The position numbers were made by a program, and so were the translations under genes. From positions 248,001 through 312,000 of the forward strand of contig JAGVSM010000186.1 in assembly GCA_022494885.1 (NCBI GenBank): DNA of 64,000 nt. The letters are read 5' to 3'. Source of the stretch: Micrasema longulum. Taxonomy: Eukaryota > Arthropoda > Insecta > Trichoptera > Brachycentridae. Position 1 is the first letter of the stretch, and each line of letters starts with the position of its first letter. Under the pieces are notes generated by a model. The model saw only the letters and a list, made by a program, of their open reading frames with translations, did not search any database and was not told the origin of the DNA. Shown piece by piece: positions 1-10,504 of this stretch.

Positions 1-490
1 AAACAGATATAGTGTATAAACTCAGAACTAATAACAGATTTCCACATAGTATACAAAGTAAGTAAAGAAAATATGTTACATATCAAATAAATACATACAA
101 TTTATACATATAAAAATGTTATATTCGTGTACTCAATAATCAAAGATTTTAAAAATATTTATTTAAAGAACATTAAGTTACTGGAAATTGGGCGGGATAA
201 GGACAAAAATGCTTGAAGAGAAGATAAGGAGGGGAGGGGAGATGTACATATTTATTATTATAATGTCTACTAAGTTACATAATACATTTTTAATGTAAAT
301 TTTCAATCTGACAGAGTGATGTTTGTGTAATCTATATTTTTAAATTTTGTATTGTACATTGAAAAAGTCCTACGAAAAAAGCATTTTTAACATACGATGT
401 TTTACTTATTGGTACATGAAACAGGTGGTACCGTCTACAAATCCTGGCTGGCAGATGTATTGTTATTAAACCAAGCAGCTCTGCACTCTT
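1..490 (-). repeat. LINE 3'-end copy, duplicated at 22960-23375
   Basis: This stretch matches 22960-23375 in the same orientation over almost its whole length. Shared landmarks are GATATAGTGTATAAACTC, AAATTGGGCGGGAT, GGAGATGTACATATTTATT and ACATACGATGTTTTACTTA. The second copy continues into a Jockey-like reverse-transcriptase C-terminus on the minus strand, so this copy is read as the 3' part of the same LINE, cut by the window edge. No open frame remains. Confidence 0.7.
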
Positions 491-1439
491 ATTTCTTGAA
501 TTTGGATTGATTTATGTTTATATATTGTATGACGAATAATTCTTTATTATTTTTATTTGCTTTATGTTTTGTTGTTTTAAACTATTATGGCTTAACACGG
601 ACACATCTTAAAAAGCCATAATATGTTATGTATACCAATGTAATTTGAAATAAATATGTCAACTCACAGGATATTGAAAATTCTACATTTTATCAACCTA
701 CTCACCATCCGTTTATATGCATTGCAATTGACAGACCTACATGTGATTTTTGAATGCTTTTGTTCTCTAGTAGTTTACATAAAGATACGGTTTTATTTGA
801 ACAAAGTGTACTGCGTTGAATAAAAAATGAATATCATTCATTTTGTGTGCTAGAAATATTTAAGGGAAAAGGAAAAAAGATCATCATTGGATCATTGTAA
901 CATTTATACGATAATGATGTGATATTTTCATAACCACACGAACTATGTTTGTCTTCGAAATGTAACTGTGTCAATTTTGAATTACTGTTTCAAAATCACA
1001 TCTTTATTTTAAAATTATCAGAGTAACAATCAAGAAAAAAATATTCGTAGTAATAAAAGGTTATCGGAGAGAAACATCTAAATGATTTGGTTTTATACTA
1101 AATAATATGATTATTTATACTAACTAACAACAGCACCTCTTGATTTATAGGCTCAAAAGTGGATGCCATATATATGTAAACTTTTTAAGAGGTACCCGAA
1201 AAATGGTAAGGTTTGTCATGGCAAATTTATTAACTATGGAAATAGATATTGTGATATCCATATTAGTGTTTCTTTTTATGAATAAACATTTACATCAGAA
1301 CTTGAATATTAGCTATTTCGTGATTAAAGCCAAAAGGTTACCTTTTTTTAATTTTTTGTTTTCTAACAATAAACGTAATAATTAAAGAGAGAATTAAAAA
1401 AATAAAGCTTAATTACATATCAATGTAATACATATTAAT
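491..1439. other. AT-rich spacer
   Basis: I see no gene, SINE or recognisable transposon here. A small plus-strand open frame at 1140-1385 has no recognisable motif and looks like chance. Confidence 0.5.
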
Positions 1440-1679
1440 AGAAAAATAGCAAACAAAAAAATCCCACAAAGGCATAGCCTGTTCGTGGGTATACAAGAAA
1501 ATATTAATGAATTTTTGCTCCTATAATAAACAATAGACAGTTATAATATTTTTGTATAACATAAGGAAGAAAAAATAGAATATTCTTTAAAAGATAAAAT
1601 GGTTTTTTTTATAGTAATTAAAAAAGGAAAGAAAAAATTATTTAAAAAAACAGAAAAATATTTCTTATTATTAAAGGCC

Positions 1680-1915
1680 AACAAAATAAATCATAGAAAA
1701 AAAGAGTTTATATCTTTAGTTTGAATCCAGGATTGTGCACGTTTTTTAAAAGAAAGAAAATTTTGAAAGTTTGGAATCAATGAGATATTATCGGTAAAAA
1801 AAGCATTAAAAAAATTTGGGCCCATAAAATATGTTTGTCTATGTGCGAGCCTCGTTTTACAATGTGGTATTTCTAACAAACGATTCCTCCTTTGACTTGA
1901 TCTTTTTGAATTACT
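1680..1915 (-). pseudogene. Jockey-like LINE ORF2 C-terminal remnant
   Basis: The minus strand reads RRNRLLEIPHCKTRLAHRQ, then FMGPNFFNAF, then ISLIPNFQNFLSFKKRAQSW. This layout is typical of the extreme C-terminus of Jockey-clade LINE ORF2: an Arg-rich stretch, a GPxxFN motif in place of the usual WNxLP, then a final F-F-K-x-W helix. The stretch from about 1879 down to 1691 is one open frame, and upstream sequence is lost. It is a 5'-truncated, non-functional copy. Downstream on the minus strand, 1440-1680 is A/T-rich and may be its 3' UTR. The clade call rests on motif layout only. Confidence 0.55.
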
Positions 1916-4099
1916 TGTAAATAAATTTTGGTTCTTAAGTATATATTTTAAACATTGAAAACAATATATTTGTCTTAGATCTAAAAGTTTACAACATCTA
2001 GATAAAATTATTATTATTGTTTTTATTTAGTTGTCAAACCACAATGGCGGTGAATAAAAAAGACATTAATGCGATGTTAGCTTAGACCACTTAATCCGAA
2101 AGTGTTGGCAATAATACAAGAAATATATTCACGTGACTATAAACATACCAATAAAAATAATTTAATAAATAGCTGCCGTATAAATTTTGGTTGACATAAA
2201 CGTATTTTCATTAAAAAATCTGGTTTTTAAAGTCATTTATAGAAAAATAAGTGTCAAACCGTTCAAATGGTGAAATGTTATTTTGCGACCCGCAAATTTC
2301 ATTGTAAGTTTAAAATTACGTACCTATTTCAAACTACGAGGACTTTGAAATAATTTACCTCAAATATTCTCAGTGGTCGAATGCGATATTAATTAGAATT
2401 TTAAACAAATTTCCGATTAAATTACCAATTAATTTCCATTAGTCAAATGTTTTCGGTTGAGTTTGATTTTATCGAATTAAATAATTTTAACAACATTGAT
2501 ATTGAATAAAGTCGAATAGAGATGGAAAATTTAATGATTATTGCTGAGCATTATAATTTTCTTTAAATCGTTTTGATACTGTAATTTGACTGATATTTTA
2601 TTATTCACCAGTATTTTTTTTGTAACTTTTAGGCAGTAAAGTTCTAAATTACTTGGATTTTGTTAAATTCTTTTGTAAGTAAGTAGGATAGGTGTAGGTT
2701 TTTTACTAAAATTAACTCTCGTTATCGTAGGTAAATTATTTTCTTTAAAAAGATCTTGCGCAATATGTTATCTGACGAGTAGACACTATCAAAGGTTTAA
2801 TTATCAAAGTGTCAAAGGTGAACTAGGAAGTAATAAAAAAGACAAACAATAGTGTATAAGAAAATAATTCTACGGAAATTAAAATACGTCGAACTGAATT
2901 GCGAAATTGATATTTAATGAATCGAAGATTTTTTCATTATAAAGAATAAATTTTACTTCAACAAATTTTCTGTTTTAATATAAATCGCTCTTTGGTTTAC
3001 AAATATACAAATACCAATCTCATTATTTTAATGTTTTTCCTATAGGACAGTAGATAATGTGAGTGAAAATCAATAAATGTTTTTCAACTATTTTTTTATG
3101 TTACATAAAAATGTGTAAAATCATCTGAATTCTACGAGCATCCGATGATTTAAACCTACGGTAATTTGATAGTACCTACAATAAATTATATTCACGGCCC
3201 AAGTCATTTACAACACTTTCCTTCGTGAAGAAAAATACATAAAAAAAACTGAATAAACGTAATACACAAAAACATGTAAAAACAGGGAAAGAAAATAATA
3301 ATAAATAGCAAAAAAAAAAAAGATCTACGTTGTTGATTCCTGTGGGAAGAATGATTGGTCTGTTGAACAGTTTACCGAGAAAGGTGGATCTTTTCCGTGC
3401 TGGGATAAGACTTTTCTCCTCTAACTATGTATCAAAATATGTACTAGTGACTTGTTCGTCTGTGTTTACTTTGGTTTATATGTACTTTAATTAATATATT
3501 GTGATTTTTTTATCATGTTTTTGTAGATAACTAACTATAAAGTTTATGTACTCAGTAATTGGCAGGATAACTGTATTGTACACTTACATAAATTAATCAA
3601 TTGATGAGAACGATTGTCGTATTTTCAATAGATAATTCGAGGTACGTATGTTTTTTTTAATGTTTGGAAAGAACGGTTGTACGAACTTATAGACAGAGAA
3701 AAATTTAATGCAATAATAACATTTTATCAATATTTGATATTTTGAGATTGAGGTTTTCAATTGTATTAACTTTTGCAGATTTTCCGGTAGAAAATTTAAT
3801 GTATTTCAATCGACTTACATCTTGGCCATTTTAATAAAAAATATGTTGGTATGGTGGTTGATAGTAAGCCAGTAGCTGGCCAATGCAGGATTTTGTATTT
3901 GTCGAAGATGTCAGTTCGTGGTACAAACGACAGCAATATGTATAGAATAATGTCTCTTTAGAGCTGCAGGGGTCTAAATAATAAATTATTCCGTACCTAA
4001 ACCAACCACGAACAGCAGTAAAGGCTGGTTTAAGCGACAAAAAAGGTTGGAAAAGAAAAAAAGGTTACGAATTTTTCCCTTCTAACCGAATAAAAAATA
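1916..4099. other. AT-rich spacer, no feature seen
   Basis: No coding signal or known repeat recognised. A slightly GC-richer patch at about 3330-3425 and another at 3840-4030 have no open frame longer than 70 codons and no match elsewhere in the window that I could find. Confidence 0.4.
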
Positions 4100-4310
4100 T
4101 GATGTATTATAACTGAGATGGAGAATATTTTAGAAAAGAAAAAATAGAAAAGTAAGCATTTACAGAGTTTAAATTTATTGCAACAGAGAGGAAAAATATT
4201 TTGAGAAAGGAAGATGGAAGTCTAGGCATTAACAAAGCTTATGTACTGACATTAGCTGGTTTGAGTGGCATTTAATGTAAATGTTTGAACATAGGCAGAA
4301 TGTCTTATTA
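4100..4310. repeat. MITE-A copy (degraded)
   Basis: Contains the family landmarks GCAACAGAGAGGAAAAATAT, GGAAGTCTAGGCATT, TAGCTGGTTTGAGTGGC and AACATAGGCAGAATG. MITE-A is a non-coding family seen more than a dozen times in this window. Its long inverted outer arms carry CAACAGAGAGGAAAA and GGCTGGATTTCCTCCC, and its core carries AGTGGCCACTTTACACAC and TGTGTAACATTCACCATTC. Confidence 0.7.
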
Positions 4311-4370
4311 GCAGCATACTGATTAGATAAAATGAAATAGGGAAGAATTCATAAGTAAAGTAAACCTTGA

Positions 4371-4401
4371 GAAAGAAGCTTGTTTAGCTTTGAAACCGGT
4401 C
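4371..4401 (+). other. Hammerhead-like 3' half (stem II plus GAAACCGGTC)
   Basis: A 5-bp stem (AAGCT at 4376-4380, AGCTT at 4386-4390, loop TGTTT) is followed one base later by GAAACCGGTC at 4392-4401. In a hammerhead this corresponds to stem II, the invariant GAAA and a stem III of palindromic ACCGGT ending in the cleavable GTC. The CUGANGA box upstream is not intact (CTTGAGAAAGA is seen), so this copy is probably inactive. Similar copies lie at 8551-8577 (minus) and 9171-9196. Confidence 0.4.
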
Positions 4402-4719
4402 GTTGGAAAAAAAAGATTTTTTTCTTTATTGCTTTATGGCTGTAAACAACGTAGATTAACAAATATTTTTAGCATGTAAATAACAAAATGAGAAAATTTA
4501 ATAAATAATAATATGTATTTAAACAATAGCCGAAAAATATATACAAGAACAATATAAAATTATATTTGTTATTGATAAACACATTTCAAAACTAATAAAA
4601 TTTAACATTATTTGAAATAAGCACGTTCAGAAAAAAAAAAACAACAAAAACCTGATGGGTTTAACTTGACATGTCTATTCCAAGTTTGAATGATTTCAGA
4701 GCTGTTATTTACATCTTAA

Positions 4720-5110
4720 GGCAAAAATAGATCGGATCGTTGAGGTAGGAAAATGCCGGGAATCATTTCGTGAAAGACGATATTATTCAATTAAATCTGG
4801 CTTTCCGTAATTTGAAACGTCACGCTTGTCCTAACGACATGCGACAGCAGAAAATATCATTCGTAAACTCGGGGACTATTCAGTAGCCGTCCCGAGTTGG
4901 CTGTCAGCCCTACATAATAATGTCGCGCATACCCAGTACTCGTGTGTCGCACAGCGGAGGTATGTCGTACGCGCTAACTCTGTTGAATACTTTGTCAACA
5001 AAACTATCTCATTTGACTTTGTCATCGCGCTACGGTTGACGCCGCAAAACATGGCACAAGCTTGGATTATTTGGTTAACAAGGCACCGGTGTATTCTCTT
5101 TGATAATTAA
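4720..5110. other. GC-richer unique patch
   Basis: This block is clearly richer in G, C and CpG than its surroundings (GTCGCGCATACCC, GTCGTACGCGCTAAC, GACGCCGC) and matches no other part of the window. A donor-like GGAG/GTATGT occurs at about 4956-4965. There is no sizeable open frame. It could be a regulatory element, a 5' exon or an unrecognised transposon end; nothing in the sequence decides between these. Confidence 0.3.
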
Positions 5111-5229
5111 GATTATTCTGTCAGGCGATGCACTTTGAGATTTAAATTAATTAAACATATTCCAGTACGAAATTTTTTCATTTAATTTATTTATATTATT
5201 TATGTTATTTGATTATTAATTTATTCATA

Positions 5230-5480
5230 CAAGGGTGGCGATTATAAACTTGCGTGGGTATTATTTGACGGAATCGTTGATCTATGTTAATTTTTGCGGG
5301 GAAGAAAAGTATGCGTATGCGCAATGATGGCAGATGCGGAAAACAACAGTATGCGGCTTTGCGAAAATTGCTTTTGTTTTGGAGAACTCAATATGTTCAT
5401 CCCGGACATTAAACACTCTTTCACACGGGCCACAAAAGAAAAAAATCATCTGAGCAAACGTCGTACGTGTTTTTGGAATT
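5230..5480. other. GC-richer patch with small overlapping frames
   Basis: Follows the previous patch after about 120 AT-rich bases. It contains ATGCGTATGCGCAATG, resembling an NRF1/ewg-type TGCGCA half site. A 62-codon plus frame (5294-5482) with four Cys residues and an 80-codon minus frame overlap each other, and neither matches a known domain. I would not call either a gene. Confidence 0.25.
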
Positions 5481-6490
5481 AAATAATTTAAATTACTGGA
5501 AAACCATTTACTAAAATAAAACAAATTATTTCTTTTGATTCAAAGATAAACATAGCGCAACTTTGAATTAAACTGTACCTTTATTGATTATGAATATTTT
5601 AGTGTTAAAAATGCATTGACATATTAATACATAGACGTGCGCTACTTTAAAAATAAAAAAAAATAAGTAGTGACACGAAAACGTACCCATAGTTACTAAG
5701 TTGTTTGTTTATATACCAGAGATGCATCCAAAGACCATATACATGCTACCATAAAAATTGAAAGATACTCTTTTTTGGTACATAAAAAAGTTTATATTTT
5801 AATTTTAACAATTTACATTCGTTTTTGGTGAATCCCAATCGGAGCTTTTCCTTAAATTCCTTATAATTTCATCCATATTTTTCTTTTCACTGGAATATAG
5901 GGAATGCAAAAATAATATTAACTGTCGTTTATTATATTTGAAAAACGTATTCCTACTTGGGCAACCCGTTAACTATGAAAAGCTTGGCAATTGCGTCACT
6001 GGGCGTAGTTTGACGTTTACAAAAACCAGTACTTTTATTTTAAAAAAAAATAATTTAAGCTTTGTCAATCACTCATGAACAAATATTTACCAAAGAAAAG
6101 TTACACAATCCTTTTCACAATGTTCATCCGAAAGGTTTTTACACGCTTTCATGACATAAGTTGAAATTTCGAATTCGATTCTAAACATTCCGCTTGGCTT
6201 GGCGGTTAAAGAACGACTCAATACGCGTTGCGTTTGGGCATGAGTTAAGTGTCATCATATTTTAGGGCACAAGGCATGTCTATGTGTATAATTATGTCAA
6301 AAATAAAAAGCACATTAATAATAAGTAAAACTAAAGTACATATATTTTCCTTCAACCATCGTGGCGTATGTCTAATTTTGCTCATCAAGTACAGATTTAA
6401 GAGGATTTTAATATATTTTTTTGCTATTAAAGTAAATAAATGAAATAATTGCAATATTTTGTGTCCGTGAAAAAATAGACTAAAGATTAT
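5481..6490. other. AT-rich spacer
   Basis: No recognisable gene or repeat. The overlapping 64- and 69-codon frames near 6245-6454 are low-complexity and mirror one another on the two strands. Confidence 0.4.
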
Positions 6491-6740
6491 TCACCTCGTA
6501 GTGTAGTGCTTAGCAACTTTGTCTACCACGTTGAAGGTTCCGCGTTCGATTCTTGGCAAGGCCGACATGAAATATTCGTTTATTAGGTGATTTAACACTA
6601 TAATATTTAACTGTCTATAGCCTGGCGCCTGAAGCGTAGGATTAATAACCCTACCTTCCGTGTATCAAAAATAATCCACATACGGTGGAGTAACAGAGCA
6701 GTGCCCTATGTATGACAAATTGGTGATAGGAAAGTTATAA
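6491..6740 (+). repeat. SINE B copy (tRNA-derived)
   Basis: The head has an A-box-like GTAGTGCTTAGC and a B-box GGTTCCGCGTTCGATTCTT, so it derives from a tRNA gene. The body has GCCTGAAGCGTAGGATTAAT and the 3' part has GCAGTGCCCTATGTATGA. These are shared with copies at 46066, 50248 and, inverted, 7951 and 36503. There is no acceptor-stem pairing, so this is not a tRNA gene. Confidence 0.75.
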
Positions 6741-7029
6741 ATATGTTGAAACCAACGAGGTCCTAATATTGTCTATTTCATATTTTCTGCAATTTAAAAA
6801 AAAAAATAAATGAATGAAAACAGATAAATGAAGCTTGCTGCTTTTGAAGGACTTAAGATAGTATGCTTGTTTATTTGATTTTCTTTCTAAAAAACTAACG
6901 AAAGATTTAAATTTTAAGTAAATAAATTAGAAAAATAAAATAAATACAAATAGTGAATAAAACCATTTTGTTTAAAAATAAAAATTTACAAGCAGTTAAG
7001 TTGGTTTTAACAATATAAGTATAGTTTTT

Positions 7030-7410
7030 TTTTTTTTTAAGTTTACCAAAATTTTTGTAGACGGGACTGGATTCAATTCCTTGGGTGCTGTTAATTTTAA
7101 CAAATTACAACAGAAATGAATAATATTTCAGAGAAGGGAATATAGAAGTCAAGGCATGAATAAATAAATTAATCGTATGAATCTCACCCGCAACAATAAA
7201 GGTTTCGGCTCTTTAATCTTATGAACATAAACACATGGAAAAATTAAAGAAATATATATGTTTAAATATAGGCAGAATGGTGAATGTTACACAGTGTGTA
7301 AAGTGGCCACTTAAACTAGCCGATAACAGGTCATAAGCCCTGTAGATGATTAGATATCTATTTTCTCTTCTCTAAAATGTTCTCCATCTCTGTTTTAATA
7401 GTACAGGAAA
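7030..7410. repeat. MITE-A copy
   Basis: One of the fuller copies. It carries TTTTTGTAGACGGGACTGG, CAAATTACAACAGAAATG, GAATCTCACCCGCAACAATA, GGTTTCGGCTCTTTAA, GTTACACAGTGTGTAAAG, TGGCCACTTAAACTAGC, and the closing arm AAAATGTTCTCCATCTCTG. No coding potential. Confidence 0.8.
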
Positions 7411-7774
7411 TTAATATGAAAAAAATACGGGTTTTTTCTAAAAAATGTTTTCGCTAGAACTAATTATTTTGAATTTTGAAATTTCATTTCACGAGAAAAG
7501 TCCTTGGTTTGAGTTCCGAAGAAAACTTTATTATGTTTCAGTTATAATACTGCTATTATTAGTAAAATTGTGAGAAGGGAAAAAATTATCACTAAAAGCA
7601 ATCTCGTATAAATTTTTTAAATGGCATTTATTATTTCAAACGTTAACTTTTTCAAGCCGGCTTGAGAGAAACAACATAATTTTACAAACACCTTTTTAAT
7701 ATATTTTCAAATTATGCCGTGAAAATAATAACGTTGAAAATGTTGAAATTATTATAAAAAAGTTTAATTATGTA

Positions 7775-7799
7775 TCATCATCATCATCACCATCATCAT
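7775..7799. repeat. (CAT)n microsatellite
   Basis: About eight CAT/CAC units. It may be the trinucleotide tail of a minus-strand SINE B, since other SINE B copies end in ATG-rich tails; the SINE B at 7951-8190 lies just downstream. Confidence 0.7.
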
Positions 7800-7950
7800 G
7801 GGAGGGTCCGATGTCTTGCAGGGTACCCGCTGGCACAGCGCGGGTTTAAACTGTGTAACTCGGTTATAAGCTTAGACTATACCCTGTCTGCGTAAACTAT
7901 AAGTGCGTAAGCACTACAATTAATGATATGAATCATAACACGTTTAAAAA

Positions 7951-8190
7951 CCATTACCTTTTCGCATGTTATGGTGCATAGGGCACTGCATTAGTACACC
8001 AATCGCAACGTATCTTGATCATTTTTGTTACACGAAGGTAAGATTATCAGTCGTAAGCTTCAGGTACCAGTCCAGGGACCAGGAAATATTATGGTATGAA
8101 AACACCCTTTTTCAATAAGTATTTCACATCAACGCCAACACCTCTTGCATAGTAAGCAAACGCGTAAACCACCTCACCACAAGGCCGACT
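7951..8190 (-). repeat. SINE B copy, inverted
   Basis: Reading the minus strand: GTCGGCCTTGTGGTGAGGTG head, the TATGCAAGAGGTG region where the B-box should lie, CCTGGACTGGTACCTGAAGC, ATGATCAAGATACG, then AGTGCCCTATGCACC. The internal promoter is degraded. The GC-richer piece at 7800-7950 may be extra tail sequence or a separate fragment. Confidence 0.75.
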
Positions 8191-8242
8191 AGTTATGTAC
8201 ATTGATGTTTTTTAAATTAAGATAAAAAGAAGCAAACATACC

Positions 8243-8490
8243 GTTTTGCATAGTTATTTTGTACTACTGACCTGTATATCATATTAGTAAATGTAAAAAT
8301 AGTTTGCAGGATTTTTTTCAGGACATTTTCATAGAGATTCTTGTACCATAAAAATTTTAGTATTTTTTTTTCGTTTAAATCTCATGGTACAAGAATCTCT
8401 ATGAAACTGTCCTGAAAAAAATCCTGCAAACTATTTTTACATTTACTAATATGATATACAGGTCAGTAGTAAAAAATAGCTATGCAAAAC
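8243..8490. repeat. Near-perfect 106-bp inverted repeat (hairpin)
   Basis: The arm at 8243-8348 is the reverse complement of 8385-8490 with about three mismatches, separated by 36 bases. Landmarks are GTTTTGCATAG at the left tip, CTATGCAAAAC at the right tip, and GAATCTCTATGAAA near the loop. As RNA it would form a long, almost perfect duplex. It is either a foldback MITE or a recent inverted duplication. No other copy was found in this window. Confidence 0.9.
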
Positions 8491-8507
8491 AAAACTAAAA
8501 AATCAAT

Positions 8508-8577
8508 AAAGACAACATTGCTCTTAACCACTTGTTTTATTTTTTCTACCGACCGGTTTCAAAGCTATAAAAGCTTT
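8508..8577 (-). other. Hammerhead-like 3' half, inverted copy
   Basis: On the minus strand AAAGCTTTTATAGCTTTGAA leads into GAAACCGGTC (8551-8560), followed by GGTAGAAAAAATAAAAC and AAGTGGTTAAGAG. The sequence downstream of the motif matches 9197-9230, which lies in the opposite orientation. The two copies therefore flank 8590-9150 as an inverted pair. Confidence 0.45.
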
Positions 8578-8589
8578 TTAATCCTATTA

Positions 8590-8900
8590 AAATTTATTTT
8601 AACAGAGAGGAAAACTATATTTGAGAAGGGAATATGGAAGTCTATCTGTTGACTTTTGTGAAGTACAACAGATGGAAGAGTTGGGGAAATGTGGATGTTC
8701 AAACGTGGACAGAATGGTGAATGTTACACAGTGTGTAAAGTGGCCACTTAAACCAGCCAATGACAGGTCATAAGACCTGTAAATGCCTAGACTTCCATAT
8801 TCGTTTTTCAAAAATATTTTCCCTCTCTGTTGAAATTAATTTAAATATGAACAACTCCCTAGGGAGGAAATTCAGCCAGTCTGCAAGCATTTAGACATAG
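8590..8900. repeat. MITE-A copy
   Basis: Both inverted arms are visible: AACAGAGAGGAAAACTATAT on the left and ATTTTCCCTCTCTGTTGA plus CTCCCTAGGGAGGAAATTC on the right. The core AATGTTACACAGTGTGTAAA and AGTGGCCACTTAAACCAGC is intact. The right tip CTGCAAGCATTTAGACATAG is the reverse complement of the left tip of the copy at 53395. Confidence 0.85.
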
Positions 8901-9099
8901 TTTCATTTCATTTCAATTCATTTCATTTTTTTTGCACCACAACAGGCCAGGATGCCCAATTACAGTGGAGAATTACATTACAGAACAACCAGGCTTGAGA
9001 AAAATCACATTTTTAATTTTTGTTTTCTCACCGGGAATCGAACCCGGAACCTTCCGTGCGTGAGTCAAGCGTCTTGACCACTACACCACGGAGGCCGCC
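8901..9099 (-). repeat. SINE A copy, inverted
   Basis: On the minus strand: GCGGCCTCCGTGGTGTAGTG with A-box, GGTTCCGGGTTCGATTCCCG as B-box, then GTGATTTTTCTCAAGCCTGG, CTGGCCTGTTGTGGTGC and an (AAATG)n-like tail. It is nearly identical to the plus-strand copy at 33343-33531 and inserted directly against the end of the MITE-A copy. Confidence 0.9.
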
Positions 9100-9149
9100 G
9101 AATAATAATTATCAAACATGGTTGCTTCTTAATCAAGCTATACGTAACT

Positions 9150-9230
9150 AATAAGTATACCTCGATAAAGAAGCTTGTATAGCTTTAAAACCGGTCGATA
9201 GAAAAAATAAAAAATAAGTGGTGAAAAAGA
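9150..9230 (+). other. Hammerhead-like 3' half
   Basis: AAGCT (9171-9175), loop TGTAT, AGCTT (9181-9185), then AAAACCGGTC (9187-9196). The first G of the invariant GAAA is changed to A, which should inactivate a hammerhead. The sequence downstream matches the inverted copy at 8508-8577. Confidence 0.4.
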
Positions 9231-9650
9231 AAGTTGTTTTTATTTATCCTAATACAATGAATAACCATAACGTTAGATCTTCACACATAAATTATATTTG
9301 AAATTAAATACGTTTGTTATTACGAATCTACATGAATAGCGCACCTTGATTAATTGTGAAATGTTTATCTTGGCAGTACACAAGAAAGCCATTCTTGATT
9401 CGCGCCTTATTATAATTGCCCTAGGTAAACTTTGTAACACCTGCAAGTTACAAATATACCATTTTATCAATTATAATTATTTATGACAAAGATTTTATTT
9501 TTTATTGAGTTTGAGTTTGATGAGAATCCCTTACAAACTGGTTTTTTGTATTATTTTGAGCTTCTTTACTTATTTATTTTAAAGAAACATACGGTCAACA
9601 ATGATAAAATTGCAGAATGAATATAAGGTTGAAAGCCAGACAAGCATTTT
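9231..9650. other. AT-rich spacer
   Basis: Nothing recognised. The 65-codon minus frame at 9273-9470 shows no motif. Confidence 0.4.
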
Positions 9651-9725
9651 TAAATGTGTGCGTGTGTACATACAAGGTGCTTGAGTAACATGTTTTTAAA
9701 ACGTCAATTTAGTATAATTTTAACT

Positions 9726-10308
9726 ATGAATCTTTTAACACCGAAACAACCCGCCGAAATATGGACGCTGTGTATTGAAAAAAGTAGTTCAGTTGAGTTC
9801 ACTCAACGTGCATATCGTAGAAAATATCGTGGCCTACAAGCACCGTCTGACAACACGTTCTTCGTTTGGTGTCAAATTTTCTTTAGTACTGGACAGTGGG
9901 AGATTGTCCACATGTCTTTATCAACGCTCAAGACGTTCCAACGAACTGGTTGAAGCGGTAAGAGTGAGTGTTGCCGAGAATCCACATGTGTCGTATCGTG
10001 GCCGCGCTCAGCATTTGGCATCAGCGGAACCTCTTTGCCGCGAACTTTGAAATATGATTTGTTTCCGTATAAATTGCAATTGATTCAAAGAATATTGTCA
10101 ACATACCGTCTACGGCCAAGCAGTTGCTCGAATGGTTGACACTGAACCTGATTTATGAAAGCAAATTTTTATGACCGACGAGGCCCATTTCACACTCTCT
10201 AGCGCCGCGCCGTGGACAAACAAAATTGCCACATTTGGGGAACGGAAAATCCACATGACATCCATGATACGCTATTGTATGCTCAAAAAGTAATTGTTTG
10301 GGCCGGCG
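9726..10308 (+). pseudogene. IS630/Tc1-like transposase with DUF4817-type N-terminus, decayed
   Basis: The ATG at 9726 opens MNLLTPKQPAEIWTLCIEKS followed by VEFTQRAYRRKYRG and APSDNT. This is the helix-turn-helix region of an insect transposase family annotated with DUF4817. After a frameshift, VEAVRVSVAENPHVSYRGRA continues in the next frame. Further on, MTDEAHF carries the first catalytic Asp of the DDE domain, and IWGTENPHDIHDTLLYAQKV then IVWAG follows. Coding similarity stops at about 10308, so the region for the other two catalytic acidic residues is missing. There are at least two frameshifts plus internal deletions between the HTH part and the DDE start. It cannot be active. The family call is confident; the exact clade is not. 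Confidence 0.85.
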
Positions 10309-10321
10309 CGCCTGATCTTAT

Positions 10322-10425
10322 CTAGTGTCGAATTTGATCCCTAGTGTCTAGTAAAATTCACACATTTACAGTATTTTATAAGTATATTTCTACCTAGTGT
10401 CAATTTTGACCCTTAGTATCTTGTA
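10322..10425 (+). repeat. Two-copy direct repeat next to transposase breakpoint
   Basis: Two imperfect copies of a roughly 32-base unit (10322-10353 and 10394-10425), each of the form CTAGTGTC, AATTTGA-like, CCCTAGT, separated by 40 AT-rich bases. They sit just after the point where the transposase similarity ends and may be subterminal repeats of the element that truncated it. Confidence 0.5.
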
Positions 10426-10504
10426 GTCAATAATAAAAACCCTTTGAAACTTTTGTGTTTCTTGGTAAAAAAAATCATTTTGTAATATTTTTCTTGATAA
10501 AGCA

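Noticed and set aside
7775..7799. CRISPR-like or coding His repeat from (CAT)n
   Set aside because: Simple trinucleotide tract of SINE tail type; no spacers and no open frame.
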